64,000 bases of DNA from Diphasiastrum complanatum (Eukaryota; Streptophyta; Lycopodiopsida; Lycopodiales; Lycopodiaceae), in assembly GCA_029204225.1 (NCBI GenBank), contig MU832206.1:1-64000 (forward strand), in the 5' to 3' direction. Positions 44,361 to 55,312 of the stretch are shown here, piece by piece. The notes under the pieces were generated by a model. That model did no database searches. It worked only from the letters and a program-made list of their open reading frames with translations, and was not told where the DNA came from. The position numbers and the translations under genes are program-made. The first letter of the stretch is position 1. The number at the start of each line of letters is the position of its first letter.

Positions 44361-44940
44361 TTCTTTCCTAATGAACTTTTTCATTTAACTGGCACATATA
44401 AAGATCCAGAAGTGAGTATTCTATTGGACAGTGGTTGAACTCATAATTTTATTAATTTCCATCTTGTGTAGAAACTCAGCCTGGCAATTGAAGCCAGCAA
44501 TCATAGATATAAAGTTTATCTAGCTTTAGGAGCATAGTTGAGACTTGGAACGTAAAAGTCCTAAAGCTCTCAGTTTTGATGTAAGGACACATAGAATTAG
44601 TTAATTTTCATGTTTTAGATCTAGCCTGTATTGATTTAATTTTAGATTACGCGTGGTTATTTAGTAAATTGCCTTTTCTGATAATTGATTTTGAGAAACA
44701 TGTTCTCACTTTCAAAGAGGGTGATAAGATAGTACATTATTTGGCAGTAATTTTGTATGTCCATTGGATAAGTTTTCTAAAGTTAATGAAATGGAAGCAT
44801 TGGATTATTCTGAGTATGAAGTTTTTTTTATAATTGCTATTCTGGTTGTGGATGTTCATGAAATTAATCTAAATGGTTGTGAATTCTCACAATTCTTAAC
44901 TCAATCAATTTAGATCATGAACAAGCAATAAAAGAACAGA
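44361..44940 (+). pseudogene. Gypsy protease remnant
   Basis: The active-site motif ILLDSG is readable at about 44420-44438, followed by a stop and THNFIN. Beyond it the frame is destroyed by many stops; a LILDYAWL-type segment near 44640 fits the usual LxxxDxxLGMDWL position. Confidence 0.6.
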
Positions 44941-45560
44941 TCATAAATAAATTTAGGGATGTTTTTCCATCTGAATTACCTCATCGTTTGCCACTGTCTA
45001 GGCTAGTAGACCATAGGATTGAGTTAATTCCAAGAAGTCAACCTGTCTCTAGACAACCTTGTAGGTTTTCTAAGAAAGAAGAGACAGAGATTTCAAATCA
45101 AATAGAAAACTATTTGAGGATGGGACATATACAACCTAGTAAATTACATGGGATGCTCATGTTCTTCTTAAAACGAAGAAAGATGGAGGTTTTCGGATGT
45201 GTGTTAATTATAAGAGGCTAAATAAGGTGACTGTCAAGAATAAATATCCATTACCCATGATGGATGACCTTGTAGATCACTTGGGTGGAGCTAAGTATTT
45301 CACCAAGATTGATCTTAGGATAGGGTACCATCAAATAAGAATTAAGTTGGAAGATGTCCAAATGGATTTTGTTCTAGATTTGGTCATTCTGAGTTCTTAG
45401 TGTTGCCATTTGGATTAACGAATGCTCTGGAACAGATAGAGCACCTAAGAATCATGTTGATGAAACTCCGATGGGAGTTACTCAACGCTAAAGAATCCAA
45501 GTGTGAATTCTTTAAGCAAGAGTTGGTCATAAGTTCATAGTTAATGGGATCAAGATTGAC
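44941..45560 (+). pseudogene. Gypsy reverse transcriptase remnant lacking its catalytic box
   Basis: LPHRLPLSRLVDHRIELIPR, QPVSRQPCRFS, then (frame change) [20 protein letters not shown] and [17 protein letters not shown] carry RT motifs, including the first Asp ([11 protein letters not shown]). After LPFGLTNALEQ the sequence jumps directly to IEHLRIMLMKLRWELLNAKE: the block that normally holds the (F/Y)xDD catalytic pair is deleted. It cannot function. Confidence 0.82.
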
Positions 45561-46194
45561 GAGGATAAAATCAAGATTGTGATTGAGTGGCCAATTATGG
45601 GAACTGTGAGACAAGTAAAATCATTTTTAGGATATACACTTTTCTTCAAGAGATTTATTGAGGATTATGCTAAGTTAGCAACTCCGCTCAATAATCTGAG
45701 AAAAGGATTTATTAATAAAAAGAAAAAGAGGAATCAACCTAACGAGGAATTGAATCAATGTTTTGAGAAAAACAATGGTTGTTTCAGCTCCCGTGTTACA
45801 AATTGCAAATCCAAATTTACCTTACGTCATGAGAACAGACTCAAGTGATATTGTAGTTGTAGCAGTTCTATTACAAATGGATAGGCCACTAGAGTTTGGG
45901 AGCAAAGAATTCACTGGTTCTCAGTTGCGTTATACTACGCAGGAAAAGAAATTGTTTATTGTAATCCATGCACTTAAAACCTCGAGACACTACTTGTATG
46001 GTAGTAAGTTTATAAAGTATTTTTGCAGCCAACATGATCTTCGAGGGAGAAAAGCTCGATGGGCTGAAGTGATGCAAGAATTCGATCATGAAATCCGTTA
46101 TATAAGTGACAGCTCTAATCAGTTTCCAGATGCTCTTAAGCGGATCGGTGAATTGAACGAGTTGTCATTCACCCAGATTTCCATAGTAACATGA
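45561..46194 (+). pseudogene. Gypsy RNase H remnant
   Basis: VKSFLGYTLFFKRFIEDYAK and LATPLNNL mark the RT-RNase H connection. RTDSSDIVVVAVLLQ, FGSKEFTGSQLRYTTQEKKL, HALKTSRHYLYG and ARWAEVMQEFDHEIRYISDS mark the RNase H domain. A frameshift lies at about 45750-45800. A few more coding-like residues (IFEDYHPFRDDTIVP) follow near 46230 in another frame. Confidence 0.8.
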
Positions 46195-46339
46195 TTAAAT
46201 CAGGTACTTCATGCGGTAAAACACATCTTCGAAGATTATCATCCATTCCGCGACGATACAATTGTCCCGCAATCTATTGATAAGGTTGAGCCTTATGAAT
46301 CAATTGTCTCTTTCATACTTTTGTCAAGGAGTTATTAGG

Positions 46340-47966
46340 TTGACCTAGCATCAGATACTCCACAATATCACTGGCCACTTAGGCACTCCTTCTACATAAA
46401 ATAATGCAGCATCTGGTAATTCATCATCCACTTCAGTATTAACTGGCACGGATTCAATTCTTGAAACATGGTCGGCGAGATAATACTGTTTTCCCTTTCA
46501 AACCACGACTTGAAAGTCAAATTCGGTTAATAATACTAACCATCTTGCAATACACCCTGTATTACACATCTTGTTCATTAAGTAAAGTAACGGCTGGTGA
46601 TCCGTATAAAATGCAAAGTGCGTTTCCATAAGATAATGTCAAAATTTCTTTACAGAGAAAATCATGGCCAACGCTCCGTTGTCAAATAGTTCTTCTCTAG
46701 ATCTGTAGGTTGTCTGCTTGCAAATCGTATGGGATAGTCTTTCTTGTATTCACCTGGCTGTGTCAAAACTGATCCAATAGCATATTTCGAGGCATCTTGT
46801 TCAAGGCCTTGAAATTCTCAATTTTCCATTCTTCTTAGAAACAATGACAATTGGTGAAACTCATTCAATATGCTCGATTTCATAAATGAAATCGGCTTCA
46901 AGCAATCTCTGTAGCTCTTTCTTTATCAAATCCATAACATTAGGATTACAACGATAGAACTTTGTGACATTGGGAACTGCATCAGGTATTAAGGGTATGG
47001 TATGCTCAATAATTGATGTCAAAATCCCTTTCAGATCTTTATAAGTCCAAGCAAAGCAATCTTAATACTTGATAAGCAATGTCTGTAGCTCTTGAAACTT
47101 TTCAGGAGTAAGTTGTGCTCCAACTTGTACAATCTTCTATGGGTCTCCTTGTTTCGCAAAGATTCATAGGCTGCATTTTAGTTGGGCCATCATAAACATC
47201 TTTCGGCTATGGCACTTGTTCTTCAAGTTCACGATGTGATTTTGGTAACATGATAACCACATCATCAAGAGTATAACATTTGAAATGCTCTGGCATATCA
47301 TGTTGGACTTCCTCTGATTGTTCTTTGTCAAAAGGATTAGCCTTGGATCTTCGCTTAACTTTCTTAGCAAAAATGAATTGTGGAGGCAATGACTTCCGAG
47401 AAGATGGACTCTTCTTTGAAGGTGAAGACTTCCTAGATGGTGATGTCTTGCGAGAATTCTGACTTGAAGAATCATCCTTGACTTTCCCTTTGCCTTTATC
47501 CAATAAGAGTGGCACATTCTTCGAATCAACCTTTTGAGGTGGACTTTCCCATTTCAGGACCATATTATAATGTCGCTTAGCTTGTTTCTTCGTCATTGAT
47601 CTTGTGATCTTGTCTTCCTTCAATATAACTACTTTTGCCGGTTTTATTGTTGGTTCATCAGGAATATCACGTACTCCAAATCTGGTAGGATCCATGTGAT
47701 TTAGAACCTGCGTATCAGTAAGATCTGCATTGTCATCATAAGTCAAGGCGTGACTCATATGAATAAGTTCATCTTCAATTGGATCTGGTATGGGTTTCGT
47801 TGATATCCAAGCTACATTCAGCACATTCAAAGGAAAAGGGCGATCTAATATGCTTTCCATAAAAGGTAATGGAAAATGATCCTTCCGCATAACTTTGTTC
47901 AAGGCCTTTAGATTCACACAAATTCTCATCTTGCCATTTTTTTTGAACGACAATAATTGGTGAAAC
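46340..47966 (-). pseudogene. Second Gypsy relic: RT/RNase H pieces (minus strand)
   Basis: On the minus strand 47207-47953 begins with the RT piece KNGKMRICVNLKALNKV and the tail PLPFMESILDRP. It then runs into a K/S-rich linker (SRKTSPSRKSSPSKKSPSSR) and VIMLPKSHRELEEQVP. From about 47150 to 46340 another RT approach segment is recognisable in broken frames (GDPRRLYKLEHNL, KKNGKL-type RT start), then RNase H: VNTRKTIPYDLQ with ASRQPTDLEKNYLTTER and the DHQPLLYLMNKM region. Many stops are present. The order suggests a Tat-like Gypsy polyprotein with an internal rearrangement. Copia remnant H inserted at its right edge (47967). Confidence 0.65.
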
Positions 47967-48243
47967 TGTCAAGCATCAGATATGCAACATCAAGCATTCA
48001 CCATAAGCAATCACCAGGTAAGGAGGCAGACAAAAAACACGCAATATCACTCTATCACACTAAATCATACTGAATGTAAAATTTACAAATAAACCCTGAA
48101 CCCTGATAGAGAGAGAAAACCTAGGTGTAGACTACTAGACTAGCCTATGGCTAGTTACAACTGGTAATAGCTGTCAATAATAAAGTACATTGTGAACAGT
48201 AACCAAGAAGTGTAACAAAGAAGTTTATCATTGATTTCTAACA
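47967..48243 (-). repeat. 3' LTR of Copia remnant H
   Basis: On the minus strand it begins TGTTAGAAATCAATG directly after the purine tract and ends GATGCTTGACA at the junction with Gypsy coding sequence. Short LTRs of this size are common in one Copia lineage. Confidence 0.65.
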
Positions 48244-48252
48244 CTCTCTCTC

Positions 48253-48391
48253 AATGATAAAATTACATTCTTCTATTCTTAAGAGACTACGAAGGTTCTC
48301 AAATTCACATTTACCTAAAGACTTAGTAAAATTATCAGCCACTTGATCTTCAGATTTACAAAAAACTAGATTGGATTTCTGGCAAGATGGA
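48253..48391 (-). pseudogene. Copia RNase H C-terminus (element H, distal part)
   Basis: The minus-strand frame reads SNLVFCKSEDQVADNFTKSL then GKCEFENLRSLL. This is the conserved end of Copia RNase H (EDQxADxFTKxL). It is continuous with 49588 onward once the solo LTR and one ATGGA copy are removed. Confidence 0.8.
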
Positions 48392-49582
48392 TGTTGGATT
48401 ATTCTCCTTCTTACTAATCGACTAGTCGGTTTTAATCTTCATCCAATGTTTATCCAGTTTTGTGGATTTTCCTATGTTCTTACACAGTCTGCAGATTTAC
48501 AAGTGTTTTTACACAGTCAGCAGAAATACATGGACTTTGACAATAGTGTCGCATTTTTAGCCTGTCAAGATTTACGAGTAAAAATACATTGTCGCCTTTC
48601 TCGCATTTTAGCGACACTATCGCCTGTCAGGAATTACGAGTAAATATGCAGAGTCGCATTTCTCACTTTTTTCAAAGTGCCTCAAATATTAAAAAAAATG
48701 ACTCTAGCAAAAGTGTAGGGCTTCCCTAAATGGGATTTAAGGACATTGTCATCTTTTTTCGCAAAATCCCGACATTGTCGCCTTTTTCGCCTGTGGCAGC
48801 TTTAGTTCATTTTTGCAGAGTGACAGTTTCAGTTCGTTTATGCAGACAGACTGTTTACGACCAATTTCCACCGCTTATCAACAATCACTGAGAAGGAACT
48901 AGATTGATGCCAACGGGTACCAGCCAACTGGCAATCACAATTGACGACCTAATTTTTTAGTATAACTAGCTATTCATATTCATACAGTTTTCAAGTTATG
49001 AACAAGAAGCATTGAATAGTTAGCTCTCTCTCTCTCTCAAGCCTATGAGCTTGAACACTCTTGAGCATTCTAGCTCACTTCTTAGAGTTGTTTTTAGAGA
49101 TTGCTATTGCGCTACTGCTTATCAGCATTGTGCTTAATTCAGACTTTCGTTTTAGCCGTTCAGAGATAGTATAGAGTATGCGGCTTCAATCTGCAACTTA
49201 TTGTACTCATTTACTTATGTTTCATTTTCATACTGAATCAATACCATTTTTATTGCGTTCAGTTTCATCTCAAAATGTATGCATTTTCTGTAGTTCTTCG
49301 CGACAAATTATTTGTCTGATAATTCAATGCATTATTGTTTGGCTACGTAATCATTGTAGTATTGATGATCTCAAAGTTAGTTACTATAAGATCAAACATG
49401 ATTTCTATCACTATTGTTTTTGTTTGAAATTGATAGGCGTAGTCATGCATTGAGAAAGAGGAAGATAGTTTATTCCGCCACGCACAAAAAGTTTCCTTCT
49501 AGACACTCGAATTATTTTTCATTCGTTTTTTGAGTTCGTTTCTTTTCGAGTTCGCCTATCTTCTGCACACCTCTTTCCGACA
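48392..49582 (+). mobile_element. Solo LTR (element B) with perfect 5-bp target-site duplication
   Basis: It starts TGTTGGATTATTC and ends TTTCCGACA, 1,191 bp, flanked by ATGGA on both sides (48387-48391 and 49583-49587). It is collinear with the element A 5' LTR (10632-11677), including the TTTTCGC-rich 5' part and the GAAAGAGGAAGATAGTTTATT block. It lies inside RNase H of element H. A solo LTR with intact duplication is the product of LTR-LTR recombination that removed the internal region. Confidence 0.95.
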
Positions 49583-49587
49583 ATGGA

Positions 49588-50029
49588 TACAACTTTTGTT
49601 GTTGCAATATATAGTTGTAGCATTCACCTGTGATTGACCCAAATCAGTAAGCAGTCTTCGCAGCCACATTACCTCTTGTGCAGCATTGCTAAGTGCACGA
49701 TACTCAACTTCTATCGAAGATAAGGCTACTGTAGGTTGCTTCTTGCTGCTCCAAGAAATAGCAACTGTACCATAGCTAGATGTATGACCGTTGGTAGATC
49801 GTCTATCATCAATATTTCCTGCCTAATCAACATCTGTATAAACTACCAACATTAGGACTTCAGACTGATCATACTTCAAGCCAAAATTTAATGTGCCTCG
49901 AATATATCTCAAAATACGTTTGCAGCTTTCCAGTGAGTTTGACTAGGTTCTTGCATAAATTGACTTACCACACCAACAACATAAGCAATATCAGGACGTG
50001 TGTGTGTCAAATAGATTAAACTACCCATC
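49588..50029 (-). pseudogene. Copia RT end and RNase H (element H, proximal part)
   Basis: Minus-strand translation gives THTRPDIAYVVGVV (RT end, about 49965-50010), SQFMQEPSQTHWKA, the SYGTVAISWSSKKQPTVALSS block and IEVEYRALSNAAQEVMWLRR, and ends near TIYCNNKS at the solo LTR. Several stops and frameshifts are present. Confidence 0.75.
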
Positions 50030-50500
50030 TAACTACCTATATAAGTATGCATCAACTTTCTCAGCTTCATCAAATGGAGAAAGTTTGGTATTGGTTTCCA
50101 TTGGAGTACTTCAATAGTTGCTCCATCATCCATCCGCAATGTATGCAACTTTGTCTTCAGAAATAGTATTCGAGATGTGTTTGTCGTTTCAAACAATGCC
50201 TTCGATGTATCCCATGATTCTTTCGATCCTTTTGAATCCAAAATATAGGGAATAATTGCATCTCTAACTGATAAGTGATGACATTTTGTGCTTTCTGTTT
50301 TCTCCTATCAAATGCCACCGATCTTCTTCAATCACTGGCCTTGTCTCTTTGTCTGTCACGATCTCTCATAACTCCTTTTCCATTAAAATGTTCTTCAGTT
50401 TGAATTTCCAAACTGCATAGTTGCCGGCTCCTTCCAATTTGCTTGACTCCTTTAGGACACTCTCACTTAGAGTTGCCATTACTGGATAGATGAGTCCGGA
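50030..50500 (-). pseudogene. Copia gag fragment (element H)
   Basis: Minus-strand frames read KLEGAGNYAVWKFKLKNILM, then ELWEIV, and (50029-50241) SKGSKESWDTSKALFETTNT and RILFLKTKLHTLRMDDGATI. This is the N-terminal gag domain of Copia elements. It is fused by deletion directly to the RT end at about 50030. Confidence 0.75.
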
Positions 50501-51139
50501 TCACGAAATTTATCACACCACAGAACTATATATATATATTTTGGTTGTAGACCTGATATCGGTACGACTGCTTGAGATTCTCTTTAGCTCGCGCGCATGG
50601 ATCCGATAATGGTACGGATATGCAATATCGGTATGACGCGCGGATGTACGATTCCTCAAGATTTCCTTTACCTCTGGGGCGTCAATCCGATAGTAGTATG
50701 AATCAAGATGAAAAGTAGAGAGAATATAAGAACTTTCAGAGGAAATATTCTAGATTTCCCAATTCGGCGCAGCGGTTACGCCGTCTCTTTTGCAAAGATT
50801 TTGAAGTGTGTGATCGTTCAAAAAGACAAAAAATCAATAATGTGAAAAGTATGAAACCTCATAAACTCTAAATGGTAATACTAGACATTGTCTAGTGTGA
50901 CCTGTAGTTCCTCAAACAGACAAATGAGAGATTTTTTGGCAAACCTCTCTCACAAATGACACTTTTTACAAAAGCTAGAAAGTATTTTTAAAAAAATTCT
51001 CCCCACTTCATAGATTTTTAATATGTCTGATGTTGCCCTGGCCTTTTTGGTGCCTCTGGGACTGTGTCTTCATTCCCCACTAATGATTCTGAGCTCCAAA
51101 ACCTACAAAATCTCCCCACTCAATAGATTTTCACACATT
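50501..51139. other. Non-coding region with imperfect repeats
   Basis: It would be the leader of element H (minus sense). GATATCGGTACG-like words recur at about 50554, 50604, 50624 and 50689, forming an ~85-bp imperfect duplication. No gene is visible to 51139. Confidence 0.45.
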
Positions 51140-51715
51140 GCAACGCTCCTATCAAAGTTTTGAGATCTATTCGAGCTACTATGGACTTTTGCATTTGTTA
51201 TGGAGCAATCGACAACGACAAACTCAATATTCTCAGTGGTTATTCAGATGCAAGTTGGGTAGGAGATGTAGACACTCATACATCCAATTTTGGATTTACT
51301 TTATTCCTCAACAATGGTCCTATTTCATGGAACGATCGCAAGCAAACTTCGATTGCTCTATCTTCCACTGAATCAGAGTATATTGCAGCCTTTCAAGCTA
51401 CAAAGAAAGCAGTATGATTGAGAAACTTACTTTTAGATGTTTATCTGAAACAATATGCTCTGACAACTTTATTTTGTGATAATAAAAGTGATATTGCTTT
51501 ATCAGCCAACCCTAAATTTCATTCTAGGAGCACACTAAAATTAAGTTTCACTATGTCAAAAGCAAAGTTCTCGATAAAGAGGTAAACTTGTAGTATTGTC
51601 GAATGCAAGATATGACAATGGATATTTTCACTAAAGCACTAAGCTTAGATGCACACAGAAAGTTTTGTGTAGAACTAAGTTTGAAGGTCAAAGCATTCAT
51701 GGATTCAAATTAAGG
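51140..51715 (+). pseudogene. Copia RNase H fragment (element C)
   Basis: IKVLRSIRATMDFCICYGAI, SGYSDASWVGDVDTH with the catalytic Asp block intact, NNGPISWNDRKQTSIALSST and ESEYIAAFQATKKAV, then a stop. The remainder (LFCDNKSDIALSANPKF, with FHSRS) is in the next frame, up to ALSLDAHRKFCVELSLKVKA before the stop. It is close to element A RNase H but retains the SSTESEY block that A lost. Confidence 0.85.
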
Positions 51716-51720
51716 GGGAG

Positions 51721-52332
51721 TGTTGGATTATTCTACTATTGGAGTGATTCATCCGAATAATCAATTTTTAATCTTCATCCAAGTTTATTATCTAGTTCTG
51801 TATTTTTTATTTGTGTTTCTATACAGTCTGTAGAAATACTCGAGAATCGCTCAACAGGTGGCTCCGACATATCTAACATCATCCAATTGATTCAGTAAGT
51901 AACATGTACAAATCAAATGTACATGTTAGTTGACCACGTCGAAGAACAACACTCTCATCATTTGATTTGTACATGTTACTTACTGAATAAATCTATTCTT
52001 TTATTGCATTCAGTATCATGTCAAAATGGATGCTTCTCTATAGTTATTTGTAACTGATAAATCTCTTATTGTTTTGTCTGTTTTGTTGAATAGATCAACT
52101 GTTACACTACAATATTCAATACATAATTGTTTGGCTATGAACTCACTTTAGTGCTAATGATCTCAAAGTTGGTTGCTAAAAGATTGAATGTGACTTCGGT
52201 CATTATAGCTTTGTTCGATACTGATAGACAAAGTCATGCATTAGGAAAGAAGGCTTATTCTGATGCGCTCAATAGGTCGCTTACAGTCTTCAACTTATCG
52301 AACCGACTCATTTCATTTTTTCCTTTCCAACA
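51721..52332 (+). repeat. 3' LTR of element C
   Basis: 612 bp, starting right after the purine tract and ending TTTCCAACA. The central part is rearranged relative to A and B: the U3 array is shortened and a perfect 30-bp inverted repeat is present. Confidence 0.82.
51890..51988. repeat. Perfect 30-bp inverted repeat inside LTR of element C
   Basis: Arms 51890-51919 and 51959-51988 are exact reverse complements around a 39-bp loop. The first arm runs into a smaller palindrome (ACATGTACA ... TGTACATGT, about 51902-51926). Confidence 0.92.
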
Positions 52333-53165
52333 AATAGTTCTTGTGAAAAGGCCCGTGCTGAGCTCAAAAAGATCCTTGCTAAGCTTTTTAGTCAAAATTT
52401 GGTGTCTTTGCAATAGTTGTGTGTGAACAAGAAGGGAAAGGTGGTTTATTTTGCTATTGAATGTTGTTTTGGAAGTAGCAGCAAGAAGAGATATCACTTT
52501 GGGAAGCCTTGTGTTAGAGAGGAGTTGAAAATAGAAGTGCAAGGGTTGTGGGTGATGGTCGCATGTGAATTAACTATAACCCCTTGCCATATAGAAAGCA
52601 CCATCACTAGCAGGGAAGCTAAGGACGATAACACAAGCTATAGCTCCCACTATAGAAATGCCCAAAATTATGAAGCGGTTTGACATCTGCTTCTTTCAGC
52701 TTGCTAGGAAATCACCACATTTTTCACCTCTCAATCAACATTGCCAATACACATGCCAATCAACTTCTGTAATCACCACAAATTTCACCTCTCAATCAAC
52801 TCAGCTAGAAAATGGGATCAAAATGGATGTGTGGTGGGCATGTTAGGCAATGCAAGGCTCAAATGAAGATCCAAAGACCTAGGAGTTAAAAATCATGGGC
52901 ATAGTAGTTGCAAAAGCCGCAATGCCCTAATACTATATGATAATTATGCTTTGCCTATTATACTATATTGCCATATGTCCTTCCTGTTGCATGATTGTTG
53001 AAGGTAGTGCCAATTTTTGCAATACACATACACTACAAAATATATGTTTAGTTCTATAGTAGGTTTAATGTTGTTTTGTTTTGAGTTCTACTATCGCTCT
53101 CTGTTAGTGCTAGAAAACTCTTGTTTTATATAGACGATTGTCGTGCATTTAGGAGGGCTGGTTTT
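52333..53165. other. Unassigned sequence between elements C and D
   Basis: An 88-codon plus frame (52417-52683) has no recognisable domain. A TTTCACCTCTCAATCAAC word is repeated at 52722 and 52783. Otherwise featureless. Confidence 0.3.
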
Positions 53166-54440
53166 TGTTGGAAAAAAAAAAGGTCGATAGCAAAAACTGC
53201 ATTCAATAGATGGAACTAGTGGGCTCTATGAAATGATCCTTCTTCAATGCATGGCTACACCTATCGAATTTGAACCATATTATCGTGACAAGTCATGTTT
53301 GATCTACTTGATTCTAGCTTTGAAATCATCAAAATCTATGCGATCAATTATGTAGACAAACATAAACAGATTAGAGTATCGATTTCCATAAGTGTTTGAT
53401 TGCTCAAACAAAACAATAAGATAACGAAACAAGATAAAAATTGATCAGAAAAGCATAAATTCGTTCTGAATAATATCGAATGCAATAAAATCTTAGGATT
53501 GAATTCAGTAAGTAGCATGTACAAATTAGATAAATTACCAACACAAGACAATAGCGAATGGAACTGCGGACTAGAAACAACTCTGAATACTAATCATCTC
53601 TGTTTGATATACTTTCGCTAATAAGTATTACAATGCTGCCAACAATAAGTCAATCGACAATTAATCTTGCTTATTATATCAATTAAATCACTTAGCTTGA
53701 AAAAAATGACCACTTAATCATACTAGTTAGAAATTCCGCATGGGCTTATCCAATTGATGGCTTATGGCAACAGTTTAGACAGTTCGCAATTGGCACTTAG
53801 CCATATTGAGCTATAGATCGAGTTGTAGATCGGAATTGGCACGTAGCCATATTGCACTATCACTTTTCCAGTTAGGTTTCACAACAGTTGCTTGCTAACA
53901 ATTGTTAGAGCAAGTCGTTCGTTTCAAAACAAGTGGTAACATGTTTTCTTAACTGTCGAAAAATCTTTGTGACCCTTCGATAGTCTCTCAATAATTATTT
54001 GTCATTGTCATTGTCATTGTCATGATTTGTAAGGATCCGTAAGTAGTTGTAAGAGTGAATATCCGTAAGCACGCATAAAAGTTTGTAATTAGTCAGAATT
54101 ATATGTAAGCCTATGAGCAAACGTAAGATGCCCATAAACGACCATAAAACATAAGATCATTAGTAAGCATAATATGTAAGCTAGTAAGTAAATGTAAGAG
54201 CCCATAAGAGACCGTGAAAGGTCGTAATCTTGTAGGCAAACATAGGAGGCCGTAAGTAAACGTAAAAGTCTATGAGCTCGTAGGAGACCGCAAGAGGCCA
54301 TAAGTGATCGTAAACGTATTGTTCGATTCTCGTGTATTTTTGCAGTTTGTGCAATAATGCGAGTGAATATGTAGCAACTAGATAAATGAATGGATGTAGA
54401 TTAAAAATCGAATTGGAGTGATAAGAATAATAATCCAACA
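53166..54440 (-). repeat. 3' LTR of element D
   Basis: TGTTGGAAAA...ATCCAACA on the plus strand. The boundary is followed by a small duplication repeating the LTR edge (ATAATCCAACATCGTC at about 54428-54447 and again at 54471-54488). Confidence 0.75.
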
Positions 54441-54456
54441 TCGTCTTTTAATCAGA

Positions 54457-55312
54457 TTAGAGTGATAAGGATAATAATCCAACATCGTCCATGAATGCCT
54501 TGATCTTCAAACTTAGTTTTTCACAAAATCTTTTGTGTGCATTCAAGCTCAGTGCCTTCGTAAATATATCTATCGTTATGTCTTGCATTTGATAGAACTC
54601 CAAGCTTATCTCTTTATTGAGAACTTTGATTCTAACATAGTGATACTTAATATCAATGTGCTTAGTCCTAGAATGAGATCTAGGGTTGGCTATCAAAGCA
54701 ACAGCACTCTGATTGTTACAAAATATAATTGTTGGATCATATTGTTTCAAACAAACATCCGATAGTAAGTTTCTCAATCACACTATTTTCTTTGTCGCTT
54801 GAGAGACAGTGATATACTTTTATTCTATAAATGATAGAGCTATTGAGGTTTGCTTGTGACTATTCCATGAAATTGGACCTTTTTTGAGAAATAATGTAAA
54901 TCCAAATGTGGATTTATGTATATTTCATCTCTTGCCCAACTTGAATATGAAAAACCACTAAATATTATGAGTTTGTCACTCACGACTCTTCCATCATAGA
55001 TGCATTTATCCATAGTAGCTCAAACATATCTCAAACCTCTAATAAGAGCTTTTCAATGTACAATACCCGAATTAGCCATATACTAGCTTAAGGAACTGAC
55101 TACAAAAGCTATGTCTGATCTGGTGGAGATCATTGCGTACATGAGGGAACCTATTATCAAATGATATGGGTACTCTCGCATCTGCTTCTTCTCTTTTTTT
55201 TGTTTGAGGACATTGTCCTTCAACAATTTGAGTCTAGGGTCCATTGGTGAGTGAGCTAACTTGTAATTCATCATATTATATCTGATTAGCATATTATGAA
55301 TTTACCTATGTT
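54457..55312 (-). pseudogene. Copia RT end and RNase H (element D)
   Basis: Minus-strand frames read MLIRYNMMNYKLAHSPMDPR, LIIGSLMYAMISTRSDIAFV (RT end, 55083-55292) and, after broken sequence, RNase H at 54457-54777 with IIFCNNQSAVALIANPRSHS, KHIDIKYHYVRIKVLNKEIS and DIFTKALSLNAHKRFCEKLS. The SDADWA block is damaged. The frame ends at the purine tract/LTR border. Confidence 0.82.

Larger units (their letters stand above)
41455..46200 (+). mobile_element. Degenerate Ty3/Gypsy element (plus strand)
   Basis: It begins with an LTR-like TGTTATGTCC at 41455. Internal coding starts at about 43460 with gag, then a zinc knuckle, protease remnant, RT and RNase H in order. No integrase or 3' LTR follows: the element ends near 46200, where a second Gypsy relic in the opposite orientation takes over. 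LTR end and primer-binding site were not located. Confidence 0.75.
47967..50500 (-). mobile_element. Internally deleted Copia remnant (element H), split by a solo LTR
   Basis: The 3' LTR is 47967-48243 (277 bp, TGTCAAGC...TTCTAACA on the plus strand). The purine tract follows at 48244-48252 (GAGAGAGAG on the minus strand), then the end of RNase H. A 1,191-bp solo LTR interrupts at 48392-49582. RNase H resumes at 49588 and RT ends at about 50030, where it fuses directly to gag (50030-50500). Protease, integrase and most of RT are deleted. No 5' LTR is recognised to the right. Confidence 0.75.
51140..52332 (+). mobile_element. 3' end of Copia element C (RNase H plus 3' LTR)
   Basis: RNase H coding (51140-51715) is followed by the purine tract (51712-51720) and a 612-bp LTR (51721-52332, TGTTGG...CCAACA). 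Everything upstream of RNase H is missing. It belongs to the same family as A, B and D. The LTR is much shorter than those of A and B and carries a foldback insertion (51890-51988). Confidence 0.85.
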
